From the NCBI RefSeq assembly GCF_900221005.1, contig NZ_OBQI01000007.1, positions 186,001 to 250,000 on the forward strand: a stretch of 64,000 bases of DNA, given 5' to 3'. Both the position numbers and the translations under genes were made by a program. Positions 28,536 to 36,741 of the stretch are shown here, piece after piece. The DNA is from Blastococcus aggregatus. GTDB taxonomy: Bacteria; Actinomycetota; Actinomycetes; Mycobacteriales; Geodermatophilaceae. The notes beneath the pieces are model-generated. The model worked only from the letters and a program-made list of their open reading frames with translations. It had not been told where the DNA came from and did no database searches. Position 1 is the stretch's first letter. Each line of letters starts with the position of its first letter.

Positions 28536-29813
28536 ATGACCACCGTTGCCCATCCGCGCGACACCCGCCCCTATGACCCCGCGGACATCTCGTCCCGAGC
28601 GTTCTGGTCCCAGACGGCCGCCGAGCGGGAGAAGACCTACGCCGTGCTGCGCGCCGAGCGCCCGGTGAGCTGGCACCAGCCGGTCGAGGACATGCTGATG
28701 AAGGACCCGAACGACCAGGGGTTCTGGGCTGTCGTGCGCCATGCCGACCTGGTCGAGGTCACCAAGCGGCACGAGGACTTCATCTCCGGCGAGGGCATCG
28801 TGATGGAGTCGATGCCGCAGGAACTACTCGACGCGGGGCAGGGCTTCATCGCGATGGACCCGCCGCGGCACACCAAGATCCGGCGGCTGCTGAGCTCGGC
28901 GTTCACCCCCAAGCAAATCCGTCGCATCCACGACCAGATCCAGGGCAACGCCCGGCGCATCGTGGACGACATCGCGACCAGGGGCGAGGTCGACTTCGTC
29001 CCCGAGGTGGCGGCTCTCGTCCCGATGCACAACATCTGCGACATGATGGGCATCGACGAGGCCGACCGGGCGAAGATGGCCTACGAGTCGCAGTTCGCCG
29101 GCGGCTGGAACGACCCGGAGCTGATGGGCGACCAGGAACCCCTCGACCGCCTGTTCCAGGCCATGCTGTACCTCGGTGAGCTGGCCGGCAGGTACATCGC
29201 CGAGCGCCGGCGCAACCCGGGCGAGGATCTGCTCAGCAACCTCGTGCAGGCCGAGGTCGATGGTGAGCGGCTGACCGACGACGAGATCATGTCCTTCTTC
29301 GGGCTGCTCACCATCGCCGGCAACGACACGACCCGGCAGAGCACCAGCCATGCGATGAAGGCCCTGACCGACTTCCCCGAGCAGAAGGCCTGGCTCATGG
29401 AGGACCTCGACGGCCGGCTCAAGGGGGCGGTCGAGGAGATGGTCCGATGGGCCACCCCCATCATGACGTTCCGGCGCACCGCGTCCCGCGACTGCGAGCT
29501 GAACGGGCAGCAGATCACCCAGGGCGACAAGGTGGTCATGTTCTACGCCTCGGCCAACTGGGACACCGAGGTGTTCGACGCGCCCGAGCGCTTCGACCTC
29601 TCCCGGAACCCCAACCCGCACGTGAGCTTCGGTGGCGGCGGAATCCACCACTGCCTGGGCAATCAGCTGGCCCGCCAGCAGCTGGCGGCCATCTACCGCG
29701 AGCTGCTGACCCGGCTGCCCGACATCGACGTGTCCGGAGAGCCTTCCTACACGGTCAGCACCTTCTTCCACGGCGTCAACCACCTGCCCGTGCGCTTCAC
29801 CCCGCAGCGCTGA
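28536..29813 (+). CDS. Cytochrome P450
   Basis: A 425-residue soluble bacterial P450 starting at 28536 (MTTVAHP). The I-helix oxygen motif is GNDTTR near residue 258, the ExxR motif is EMVRW near residue 298, and the heme-thiolate loop FGGGGIHHCLGNQLAR is near residue 365. The tail HGVNHLPVRF resembles the CYP124/125/142 neighbourhood, whose members hydroxylate sterol side chains and methyl-branched lipids; this is resemblance, not assignment. A ferredoxin gene follows after 29 bases and a ferredoxin reductase lies further on, so the electron chain is encoded locally. Confidence 0.93.
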   Translation: MTTVAHPRDTRPYDPADISSRAFWSQTAAEREKTYAVLRAERPVSWHQPVEDMLMKDPNDQGFWAVVRHADLVEVTKRHEDFISGEGIVMESMPQELLDAGQGFIAMDPPRHTKIRRLLSSAFTPKQIRRIHDQIQGNARRIVDDIATRGEVDFVPEVAALVPMHNICDMMGIDEADRAKMAYESQFAGGWNDPELMGDQEPLDRLFQAMLYLGELAGRYIAERRRNPGEDLLSNLVQAEVDGERLTDDEIMSFFGLLTIAGNDTTRQSTSHAMKALTDFPEQKAWLMEDLDGRLKGAVEEMVRWATPIMTFRRTASRDCELNGQQITQGDKVVMFYASANWDTEVFDAPERFDLSRNPNPHVSFGGGGIHHCLGNQLARQQLAAIYRELLTRLPDIDVSGEPSYTVSTFFHGVNHLPVRFTPQR

Positions 29814-29842
29814 CCGTCCACCCGACCGGAAAGGACACTCCC

Positions 29843-30034
29843 GTGAGGATCGTGCTGGACGAGAACAAGTGCTCGTCGTTGGGAATGTGCGAGTCGGTCG
29901 CCCCGGACTTCTTCGAGGTCGGTGACGACGGCGCGCTCAAGCTGCTGAACCCCACGCCCCCGGGGGGCCGCCGGGCGCTGATGGAGGAGGCCGTCGCGGC
30001 CTGCCCCACGAGCGCGCTGAGCATCGAGGAGTGA
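29843..30034 (+). CDS. [3Fe-4S]-type ferredoxin of the P450 system
   Basis: A 63-residue ferredoxin from a GTG. Cluster ligands follow the pattern CSSLGMC (residues 11-17) with the central Cys of a 4Fe cluster replaced, and a late CP pair in AACPTSAL near residue 54, as in the single-cluster ferredoxins that feed actinomycete P450s. It is acidic overall. It sits between the P450 and a GMC oxidoreductase relic; its reductase is probably the gene at 30586. Confidence 0.9.
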   Translation: MRIVLDENKCSSLGMCESVAPDFFEVGDDGALKLLNPTPPGGRRALMEEAVAACPTSALSIEE

Positions 30035-30036
30035 GG

Positions 30037-30521
30037 ATGGGCGCATCGCGCCCGGAGCACGACGCCCACGTCCTAGTCATCGGCAGCGGCTTCGGCGGAA
30101 GCGTCGCGGCTCTGCGGCTGTCGGAGAAGGGTTACCGGATCACCGTGCTCGAGGCCGGGGATGCGCTTCACCGACGACACGTTGCCCGGGACCTCATGGG
30201 ATGTCCGTCGGTTCCGGTGGGAACCCCGCCTGGGGACTCAAGGGGATCCAGCGGATCAGCAAGGTCGCCAAGGTCGTGGTCCTCGCCGGGGCGGGCGTCG
30301 GCGCCGGTTCGCTGAACTACGCCAACACCCTGTACCAGCCGCTGACCATCACCGCACAGGCCGAGCGCGCCTGCTCCCTCTGGCCCAACAAGGCAGAGCG
30401 GGATGTGCGGCCACCGCTTGGCGCGGCCTACCAGCGCGTCGCGCCTGTCGCGCCATCCGTGCCGGCCGTCCCGCCCACGCACCGGGGGCACTGCGCCATC
30501 AGCTGCTGCCGGCCTGTGTGA
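30037..30521 (+). pseudogene. GMC family oxidoreductase relic, internally deleted and frameshifted
   Basis: The start is intact: [23 protein letters not shown] gives the FAD-binding Rossmann motif. Near 30158 the expected continuation shifts frame ([17 protein letters not shown] in frame +2), and near 30225 it shifts again ([12 protein letters not shown] through LNYANTLYQ in frame +3). At about 30335-30342 the sequence jumps straight to the C-terminal segment LTITAQAERA...SLWPNK...RPPLG, so several hundred catalytic residues are missing. The tail is also out of frame. It is a dead gene, formerly a cholesterol-oxidase-like GMC enzyme of the P450 cluster. Confidence 0.8.
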
Positions 30522-30585
30522 CCGCCGACCGCTGACGCGCCCCGTGTTCTTGGCGCATCAGCGCCGACTGTTCTCTGGAGAGTCG

Positions 30586-31776
30586 ATGTCTGAAGGACCT
30601 GTCGTCGTCGTCGGAGCCTCACTGGCCGGGCTGCGCGCGGTCGAGTCCGCCCGCAAGACCGGCTACGCCGGGCGGCTGCTTCTCGTCGGGGCCGAGGAGC
30701 ACCTGCCCTACGACCGGCCACCGTTGTCCAAGGCCTTCCTCGACCCAGGCGAGGACCCGGCGGTGCCGCACCACCGCACCGAGGAGGAGCTGCGCGCCCT
30801 GGACGTCGAGCTGCGCCTCGGCGTGCCCGCGACCTCGCTCGACACCGATGCCCGGGAGATCGTCCTGGGCGGTGACGAGCAGCTGCGCTACGACCGGCTG
30901 GTCATCGCGACCGGTGCGCGCGCCCGGCAGCTGCCCGGGGAGCAGCTCGACGGCGTGCACACCCTGCGCACCGTGGAGGACGCCCGCAGCATCCGCCGGG
31001 CCCTGGACGGCGGCTGCCGCATGGTCGTCGTCGGTGGTGGCTTCATCGGGTCCGAGGTCGCCTCGGCCGCCCGCAAGCGGGACGTCGACGTCACCATCCT
31101 CGAGGCGGCCCCGCTGCCGCTCGTTCGTGCCGTTGGCGAGCAGATGGCCGCCGCCTGCGCAGACCTGCACGCCCGCAACGGCACCGAGCTGCGGTGCGGT
31201 GTCTCCGTCACCGGGCTCGAAGGCGAGGATTGCGTCGAAGGCGTCGCGCTGTCCGACGGCTCGATCCTGCCCGCCGATCTCGTCGTCGTCGGGATCGGCG
31301 CCGACCCCGTCACCGACTGGCTCACCGATTCAGGGCTGCAGGTCGAGGACGGCGTCGTGTGCGACGAGACATTGCGTGCCGCGCCCGAGGTCTACGCCGC
31401 GGGCGACGTCGCGCGCTGGCACAACCCGCTCTTCGGCCGGATGATGCGCCTCGAGCACTGGACGTCGGCCGCCGAACAGGGCGCCGCTGCGGCGCGCAAC
31501 GCTCTGGCCCCCGCCGAGGCCACCCCGTACAGCACCGTCCCCTACTTCTGGTCGGACTGGTACAGCGACAAGCTGCAGATGGTCGGCATCACCGCCGCCG
31601 ACGAGGTCACCGTGATCGGGGACCTGGACGACACTCGATGGCTCGCCCTCTACCGCCAGGAGGACCTGCTCGTCGGCGCCCTGGCGCTCAACATGCCGGG
31701 CAAGATCATGAAATATCGGGCGATGATCGGCCGGGGAAGCGCCTGGCAGGACGCTCTCGCCTTCGCAGGTCGATGA
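30586..31776 (+). CDS. NAD(P)H-dependent ferredoxin reductase (FAD pyridine nucleotide-disulfide family)
   Basis: A 396-residue flavoprotein like putidaredoxin or rubredoxin reductase. FAD motif VVVGASLAGLRAVE is at residues 7-20, ATGARARQLPG near residue 107, the NAD(P)H Rossmann motif VVVGGGFIGSEVASAA near residue 148, and YAAGDVARW near residue 270 closes the FAD site. The C-terminal PYFWSDWYSDKLQMVG is typical of ferredoxin-coupled members. The ATG at 30586 follows CTGGAGAG. With the P450 and ferredoxin genes it completes a class I three-component monooxygenase. Confidence 0.9.
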   Translation: MSEGPVVVVGASLAGLRAVESARKTGYAGRLLLVGAEEHLPYDRPPLSKAFLDPGEDPAVPHHRTEEELRALDVELRLGVPATSLDTDAREIVLGGDEQLRYDRLVIATGARARQLPGEQLDGVHTLRTVEDARSIRRALDGGCRMVVVGGGFIGSEVASAARKRDVDVTILEAAPLPLVRAVGEQMAAACADLHARNGTELRCGVSVTGLEGEDCVEGVALSDGSILPADLVVVGIGADPVTDWLTDSGLQVEDGVVCDETLRAAPEVYAAGDVARWHNPLFGRMMRLEHWTSAAEQGAAAARNALAPAEATPYSTVPYFWSDWYSDKLQMVGITAADEVTVIGDLDDTRWLALYRQEDLLVGALALNMPGKIMKYRAMIGRGSAWQDALAFAGR

Positions 31777-31977
31777 ACGCCGGTCCCGTCACGGGGAGGC
31801 CACGTGTCGCAATGGCGCGAAGGTCCTGCCGCAGTCGCCTCGGAAGCCAAGAGACGTGGGGGAAAGACCGCGATGGCACCGGGGCGGCACTCCACCCACC
31901 AAGTCTGCTCCAAGGCTTGCAATCGCCCGACAGGATGATCAGTCATGGCGGCACCGCGAATTCCAACGCAGATGATG

Positions 31978-32007
31978 TCGCGGGACACCGCGAGCGAGGT
32001 CCCGCGA
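31978..32007 (-). terminator. Hairpin directly after the thioredoxin stop
   Basis: A perfect 9-bp stem (TCGCGGGAC with GTCCCGCGA) and a 12-base loop abut the thioredoxin stop codon on the minus strand. The 200 bases to the left, up to 31777, hold nothing I can name. Confidence 0.6.
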
Positions 32008-32376
32008 TCAGGCGGTGAGGCGCTGGTCGGCGAGGTCGGCGCGCACCTGCTCCATGTCCAGTCCGCGCACCGCGGTGACGAGTTCCTCGAGCGCCTCGGC
32101 GGGCAGGGCGCCGGGCTGTGCGAACACGAGGACGCCGTCGCGGAAGGCCATCAGGGTCGGGATCGACCGGATGCCGGCGGCGGCGGCCAGCTCCTGCTCG
32201 GCCTCGGTGTCGACCTTGCCGAAGACGATGTCGGGGTGGCGCTGCGCGGCGGCCTCGAAGACCGGTTCGAAGGCCCGGCAGGGGCCGCACCAGCCGGCCC
32301 AGAAGTCGACCAGCACGATGCCGTCACGGCTGACGGTGTCCTGGAAGGTCGAGGCGGTGAGGTCGGTCGAGCTCAT
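32008..32376 (-). CDS. Thioredoxin
   Basis: A 122-residue thioredoxin with the standard active site FWAGWCGPCR near residue 30 and cis-Pro in RSIPTLMAF near residue 74. It reduces protein disulfides and, in sulfur islands, can take sulfane sulfur from rhodaneses or persulfides. A perfect 16-bp palindrome of the CsoR/CstR-like type lies 23 bases upstream, and the TauE and rhodanese genes precede it on the same strand. Start at MSSTD is preferred to an upstream ATG that lies inside the palindrome. Confidence 0.93.
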   Translation of the reverse strand: MSSTDLTASTFQDTVSRDGIVLVDFWAGWCGPCRAFEPVFEAAAQRHPDIVFGKVDTEAEQELAAAAGIRSIPTLMAFRDGVLVFAQPGALPAEALEELVTAVRGLDMEQVRADLADQRLTA

Positions 32377-32398
32377 GATGTGACCCTTTCGTTGTCCG

Positions 32399-32414
32399 AT
32401 ACCCATATGGGTAT
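32399..32414. promoter_or_regulatory. CsoR/CstR-like operator, perfect palindrome
   Basis: ATACCCATATGGGTAT is a perfect 16-bp palindrome upstream of the thioredoxin gene. It matches the sites at 42500 and 45806 (ATACCC-N4-GGGTA). Confidence 0.7.
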
Positions 32415-32447
32415 AAGCCCGCGAAAGGTGCGTCCTGTTCCCGACGG

Positions 32448-33239
32448 TCAGCCGAGGAGCGAGATCAGGCTCGAGGTGGCGGTGTAGACGGCGACGGCGA
32501 TGAGCAGGACGGCGAAGGCCCGCGTGAGGGTTGCGCCGGAGAGGCGGTCGGCGACGACCTTCCCGCCGAGCGAGCCGGCGACGGCGGCCAGCGTAAAGGG
32601 GGCGATCACGGCCCAGTCGAAGTGAGCCGTGCCGGCGCGTGCCAGCAGGGCGCCGGCGGAGTTGATCGAGATGACGACCAGCGACGTGGCAACCGCCTGT
32701 GGCATGGACATGCCCAGGGCGAGGGTGAGCGCTGGGACGATCACGAAGCCTCCGCCGACGCCGAAGAGCCCGGTCATGAAGCCGACGAGCAGGCCTGCGC
32801 CGGCGATCCGTCCGATCCGCCCGGCTCTCCAGCGTCGTGCGGGCTGAAGTGCGTCGCCCTCTTCTGGCGGGAGCGTCTCGTCTCCGCTGTTGGCGAGCAT
32901 GCCCACAGCGGCGACGACGATCACCGCGGCGAAGCCGAGCAGGAGGACATCGGGGTTCATGAGCCGGTTGACCGCGGTCCCGGCGAAGCCGGCCGCGATG
33001 CCGGTGATCCCGAAAGCGACGCCGACGCCCCAGCGCACGCGCCCACTGCGGGCGTGGCCGAGTGCGGCGATGACCGAGGTGACGCCGACGATGAACAGGC
33101 TGCTGGTCGTGGCAGCGCGGGCGTCCTGGCCGATGACGTAGACCAGGGCGGGCACGGTGAGGATGGAGCCGCCGCCGCCCAGGGCGCCCAGGCTCAGGCC
33201 GATGAGCAGGCCCAGCCCGAGCGTGGCGGCGACGATCAC
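32448..33239 (-). CDS. TauE/SafE family sulfite/sulfonate permease
   Basis: A 263-residue membrane protein with about eight helices. The paired family repeats [19 protein letters not shown] near residue 14 and FGVGGGFVIVPALTLALG near residue 150 are clear. The GTG start overlaps the rhodanese stop (GTGA). TauE/SafE proteins move sulfite, thiosulfate-like or organosulfur anions across the membrane. Partnership with a rhodanese and thioredoxin suggests export or uptake of a sulfur oxyanion made during sulfide or persulfide detoxification; direction is not determinable. A paralogue is at 42577. Confidence 0.88.
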   Translation of the reverse strand: MIVAATLGLGLLIGLSLGALGGGGSILTVPALVYVIGQDARAATTSSLFIVGVTSVIAALGHARSGRVRWGVGVAFGITGIAAGFAGTAVNRLMNPDVLLLGFAAVIVVAAVGMLANSGDETLPPEEGDALQPARRWRAGRIGRIAGAGLLVGFMTGLFGVGGGFVIVPALTLALGMSMPQAVATSLVVISINSAGALLARAGTAHFDWAVIAPFTLAAVAGSLGGKVVADRLSGATLTRAFAVLLIAVAVYTATSSLISLLG

Positions 33240-33589
33240 GCGACGGTGCCCGGCTCTCCGTCGTCGGTGACCACCGGGAGGCCGGCGTGCGCCCACGCCT
33301 TCATACCGCCGGCCAGGTTGTGCACTCGCCTGCCGGCTGCGGCCAGGGTGTCGGCGGCCTTGCCCGAGCGGTTGCCCGACCGGCAGACGGCGATCACCGG
33401 GCGGTCCTGCGGGACCGCCTCCGGGGTGAGCAGACCGAGCGGGAGGTGTCGGGCCTGCGGGGCGTGGCCCGCTGCCCACTCCTGTGGCTCGCGGACGTCG
33501 AGGAGCACGGCCTCGCCCCGCTCGAGCAGTTCGGCGGCCTGGCCCGGGTCCAGGTCGGGGAGCCGGGTGGTGCGGGACGCCTCGGTCAT
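33236..33589 (-). CDS. Single-domain rhodanese
   Basis: A 117-residue sulfurtransferase with the active-site loop VCRSGNRSG (Cys69) and the DVREPQEWAAGHAPQA motif near residue 31. It would carry sulfur as a Cys persulfide, from thiosulfate or glutathione/mycothiol persulfide to acceptors such as the nearby thioredoxin or sulfite. It lies 22 bases after a GntR gene and overlaps the TauE gene, so the three look like one transcript. Confidence 0.9.
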   Translation of the reverse strand: MTEASRTTRLPDLDPGQAAELLERGEAVLLDVREPQEWAAGHAPQARHLPLGLLTPEAVPQDRPVIAVCRSGNRSGKAADTLAAAGRRVHNLAGGMKAWAHAGLPVVTDDGEPGTVA

Positions 33590-33611
33590 CGTCGGTCCTT
33601 CCTGGGTGGGG

Positions 33612-34427
33612 TCAGCCGAAGCTCGGCGTGAGCGCGGAGGCGGCGAGATCGCCGCTGGGCGGCTCGGTCGCTCCCGGCCGGGGGTCCAGCGTGCTGGTCA
33701 GGGCGAAGCGGTCGGCCCGGATCAGGGTGTGCCGCCACTCGACGGGGACACCGGAGCTCGTGCCCGTCCGCTCGACGGAGAACACGGCCGACGGCGGCTG
33801 CAGGTCGAGAGCGTCGTGCTCGGCCCTGCTCGGGATGACCGCCCGGACCGTCTCCTGCCCGCCGGTGACCGGGATGCCGGTACGGGCGAGCTCCTCGTAC
33901 AGGCTGGTGCGGCGGAAGTCGACGTCCAGCAGGGGCTCACCGATCGAGGCGGGGAGCCAGACGCGGTCGAGTGCCAGTGGTCGGTCGTCGGCCAAGCGCA
34001 GCCGCTCGAGGTGGACCAGCGGTGTCGACTCCTCCAGCCCCAGCCGGGGGGCGATGACGCCGTCCGCCCGCAGGGTCAGCACGCGTACCACCGACGTCTG
34101 CACCAGCCCGCAGGCCTCCACGGAGGAGAACAGCGAGTAGGCGATCCCCGTGGGCTGGGCGATGACCGGGTCGAGCGCGGCGAGCCGGGGGCGCCGACCG
34201 CGCCCGGTGCTGATCACGCCGTCGGCGCGCAGCTGGCGCAACGCCTCGCGGACCGTGTGCCGGCTGACCGAGTACTGGAGGCCGAGCTCCACCTCACCGG
34301 GGAAGCCCTCGGTGAACTCGCCGCCGTCCAGCCGGTCGCGGAGATCGGCGGCGAGCTGGCGCCACAGCGGTGTGTTCGTGTGGCGATCCAGCCGTGCCGC
34401 CGGGGGAATGCGCGGGAGCTCCGGCAT
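33612..34427 (-). CDS. GntR/HutC family regulator with UTRA domain
   Basis: A 271-residue regulator; start at 34427 (MPELPRI) is chosen because an earlier frame would cover the operator region. The winged helix lies at residues about 18-80 (VELGLQYSVSRHTVREALRQLRADGVISTGRGR) and the C-terminal UTRA ligand domain follows (PLVHLERLRLADDRPLALDRVWLP). It is divergent from a DsbA-like gene, and a perfect 14-bp palindrome lies between. It heads the rhodanese-TauE transcript, so it may respond to a sulfur compound or amine. Confidence 0.88.
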   Translation of the reverse strand: MPELPRIPPAARLDRHTNTPLWRQLAADLRDRLDGGEFTEGFPGEVELGLQYSVSRHTVREALRQLRADGVISTGRGRRPRLAALDPVIAQPTGIAYSLFSSVEACGLVQTSVVRVLTLRADGVIAPRLGLEESTPLVHLERLRLADDRPLALDRVWLPASIGEPLLDVDFRRTSLYEELARTGIPVTGGQETVRAVIPSRAEHDALDLQPPSAVFSVERTGTSSGVPVEWRHTLIRADRFALTSTLDPRPGATEPPSGDLAASALTPSFG

Positions 34428-34506
34428 GGCTCCTCCAGTTCGGTTCACGGGGCCGTGGGTGGCGATCGACGACCGCAGCAGCTCTTGTACGGTCAACTGT
34501 AGACGA

Positions 34507-34520
34507 GTTGTCCGGACAAC
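34507..34520. promoter_or_regulatory. GntR-type palindromic operator
   Basis: GTTGTCCGGACAAC is a perfect 14-bp palindrome in the 128-base gap between the GntR gene and the DsbA-like gene, 36 bases before the latter's GTG. Confidence 0.6.
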
Positions 34521-34555
34521 CCGCGTCGACGATGGCGCGTCAGGGGGAAGTTCTC

Positions 34556-35317
34556 GTGCCCAACGCTGCTCCAACCACGCCGCCGGAGACGGGCCGATCC
34601 ACGACGGCGCAGGCCCTGCGTGGACCGTTCATCGCCCTGGCCGTGGTCGTCGTGCTCGGCGTCGTCGCCGTCGTCTGGGGTCTCGGCCGTGCTGACGGGA
34701 GGGACGCCGGCGGCCCGGTGGCGGACGTCCACCACGAGGGTGGGTCGGCGCAGCCGGCGGACGACCAGGCCCGACGGATCGCCGACGACCCGCTGGCACA
34801 GGGGGACGCCGACGCGCCGGTCGTCCTCGTCATGTGGGAGGACTTCCAGTGCCCCTTCTGCGCGAAGTTCGCCCAGGAGACCGAGCCGGTGCTCTTCGAC
34901 CGGTTCGTCGAGGACGGCACTCTCCGGCTGGAGTGGCGGGACTTCCCCTACTTCGGTGAGCAGTCGGTCCAGGCGGCGCGGGCCGCACGGGCGGCGGGGG
35001 AGCAAGGCGCCTTCTGGGAGTACCACGACGCGGTCTACGCGCTGGGCTTTCCGCCGAACAGCGGTCAGCTGACCGACGACGTGCTGCTCGGGCTCGCTCG
35101 CGACCTCGACTTGGACGTCGACCGGTTCACCGCGGCCATGCAGTCGCAGGAGACGCTCGACGCGGTCACCGCTGACTTCCGTGAGGGGCAGCAGCTCGGC
35201 ATCGCCGGCACGCCCGCCTTCCTGCTCAACGGCCGACCGATCATGGGTGCGCAGCCCACGGACACCTTCGTCGCGGCGATCGAGCAGGCGGCCGCCGAGG
35301 CCGGGGCCGATGGGTGA
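34556..35317 (+). CDS. Membrane-anchored DsbA-like thioredoxin-fold protein
   Basis: The GTG at 34556 is preferred: GGGGGAAG lies 6 bases upstream, and the ATG at 34532 lacks this. The 253-residue protein has one N-terminal transmembrane segment (about residues 25-45), then an extracytoplasmic DsbA-type domain with the active site FQCPFCAKF near residue 103, and cis-Pro in GIAGTPAFLLNGRP near residue 220. It would oxidise or isomerise disulfides outside the membrane. CcdA follows with an 8-base overlap, so the pair probably exchange reducing equivalents. Confidence 0.9.
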   Translation: MPNAAPTTPPETGRSTTAQALRGPFIALAVVVVLGVVAVVWGLGRADGRDAGGPVADVHHEGGSAQPADDQARRIADDPLAQGDADAPVVLVMWEDFQCPFCAKFAQETEPVLFDRFVEDGTLRLEWRDFPYFGEQSVQAARAARAAGEQGAFWEYHDAVYALGFPPNSGQLTDDVLLGLARDLDLDVDRFTAAMQSQETLDAVTADFREGQQLGIAGTPAFLLNGRPIMGAQPTDTFVAAIEQAAAEAGADG

Positions 35318-36215
35318 GCTGGGGCTCGCGGCGGCGTTCCTCGGTGGCGCGCTGACGCTCATCAGCCCCTGCAGCGCACTCCTGCTGCCGTCGTTCTTCG
35401 CCTACGCGTTCGCGCATCCGCGGGAGCTGCTCGCCCGCACCGTCGTCTTCTGGCTTGGCCTCTGCCTGACCCTCGTGCCCCTCGGGGTGGGGTCGGCGCT
35501 GGTCTCGACGCTCTTCTACGGGCACCGCGAGGTGCTGATCGCCGTCGCCGGGTGGACGATCATCGCTCTCGGGGTCGTGCAGCTCCTCGGCGGTGGCTTC
35601 GGCCTGCCCGGAGCCGACCGGCTTCGTGCCCGGGTCGCCACCCCGGGCCGGGCCCGCGGTTGGGCGAGCACCTTCGCGCTGGGTGCGGTCTACGGCCTCG
35701 CCGGGTTCTGCTCCGGGCCCATCCTCGGCGCCGTGCTGACCCTAGCTGCGACCGATGGGGGCGTGGTGGGAGGAGGAGTCCTCCTGGCCGTCTACGCCCT
35801 CGGGATGGCGGCGCCGATGTTCGTGCTCGCGCTGCTGTGGGACCGGTTCGACCTCGGTCGGCGCAGATGGCTGCGCGGTCGCCCGCTGTGCATCGGCGGT
35901 CGGCAGCTGCACACGAGCCAGCTGATCTCCGGTGCCCTGTTCATCGTGATCGGCTGGCTGTTCCTCCGCTTCGACGGCACCGCCGGCATCACCGGCGTCC
36001 TCGGGCTCGGGGACACCACGGACCTCGAGTTCATGGCGCAGAGCTGGATCGCCGAGCTGTCGGCACGCGATCTCGACGTCTGGTTGCTGGCGGCCACCGC
36101 AGCGCTCCTCCTCGGCGTCATCGCGCGCCGCCTGCACCGGATCCGCACCAGGACCACCGATGCCGGTCCTGACGACGACACGATCCGCGCGCTCGACCGA
36201 CAGGAGTCCCGATGA
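35310..36215 (+). CDS. CcdA/DsbD-like thiol-disulfide transporter
   Basis: A 301-residue membrane protein with about seven helices. The two transport Cys residues sit in LISPCSALLLPSFFAYAF near residue 20 and AGFCSGPILGAVLTL near residue 129, the CcdA signature. It carries electrons from cytoplasmic thioredoxin to extracytoplasmic thiol proteins such as the DsbA-like partner upstream, which it overlaps by 8 bases. The C-terminal tail is charged and probably cytoplasmic. The next gene is coupled by ATGA. Confidence 0.88.
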   Translation: MGELGLAAAFLGGALTLISPCSALLLPSFFAYAFAHPRELLARTVVFWLGLCLTLVPLGVGSALVSTLFYGHREVLIAVAGWTIIALGVVQLLGGGFGLPGADRLRARVATPGRARGWASTFALGAVYGLAGFCSGPILGAVLTLAATDGGVVGGGVLLAVYALGMAAPMFVLALLWDRFDLGRRRWLRGRPLCIGGRQLHTSQLISGALFIVIGWLFLRFDGTAGITGVLGLGDTTDLEFMAQSWIAELSARDLDVWLLAATAALLLGVIARRLHRIRTRTTDAGPDDDTIRALDRQESR

Positions 36216-36712
36216 CCTCGATGTACCTGGCGCTCCGGGCCTGGGACCGCCGGCGCTGGCTCACCGCGCTCGCCATGACCGCCGTCGGCGTGCTGGTGGT
36301 CGCCGTCCCGACCGACCTCATCGACACGCCGGTCTTCAGCCGGGAGGTGCCGCCCACATGGTGGTCCTGGCCGGCCCTGCTGGCGAGCGCCGCGCTCGCC
36401 GGGCTGCTCGTGGCGACCTACGTGCGCGAACCGGGGTCGCCGGAGCCGGCTCCGGCCGTGGAGGAGCGCCGGTCGCGCTGGTGGGGTGGTGCCGGCGGAC
36501 TGCTGACGTTCTTCGCCGTCGGGTGCCCGGTCTGCAACAAGCTCGTCCTGCTGGCCCTGGGCGCCAGTGGCGCGATGACGTACTTCGAGCCGGTACAGCC
36601 CGTGCTCTCCGTCCTCGCGCTGCTCCTGCTGGCGTGGGCGCTGGCCCGCAGACTGCGGGGGCAGGTCGCCTGCGCCGTGCCGGCTCTGCCGCACGCCGGC
36701 GCGGCCCGCTGA
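36212..36712 (+). CDS. Membrane protein with a CPVC motif, partner of CcdA
   Basis: A 166-residue protein with four predicted helices (residues about 17-35, 50-67, 92-112 and 125-143) and a conserved-looking GCPVCNKLVLLALG motif at the start of the third helix. No domain name comes to mind. ATGA coupling to CcdA and the CxxC make a redox role with the DsbA-like/CcdA pair the best inference; metal binding by the two Cys is the alternative. Confidence 0.75.
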   Translation: MTSMYLALRAWDRRRWLTALAMTAVGVLVVAVPTDLIDTPVFSREVPPTWWSWPALLASAALAGLLVATYVREPGSPEPAPAVEERRSRWWGGAGGLLTFFAVGCPVCNKLVLLALGASGAMTYFEPVQPVLSVLALLLLAWALARRLRGQVACAVPALPHAGAAR

Positions 36713-36741
36713 GGCAGCCCGGTGTGATCGAGGGGAGCGAC

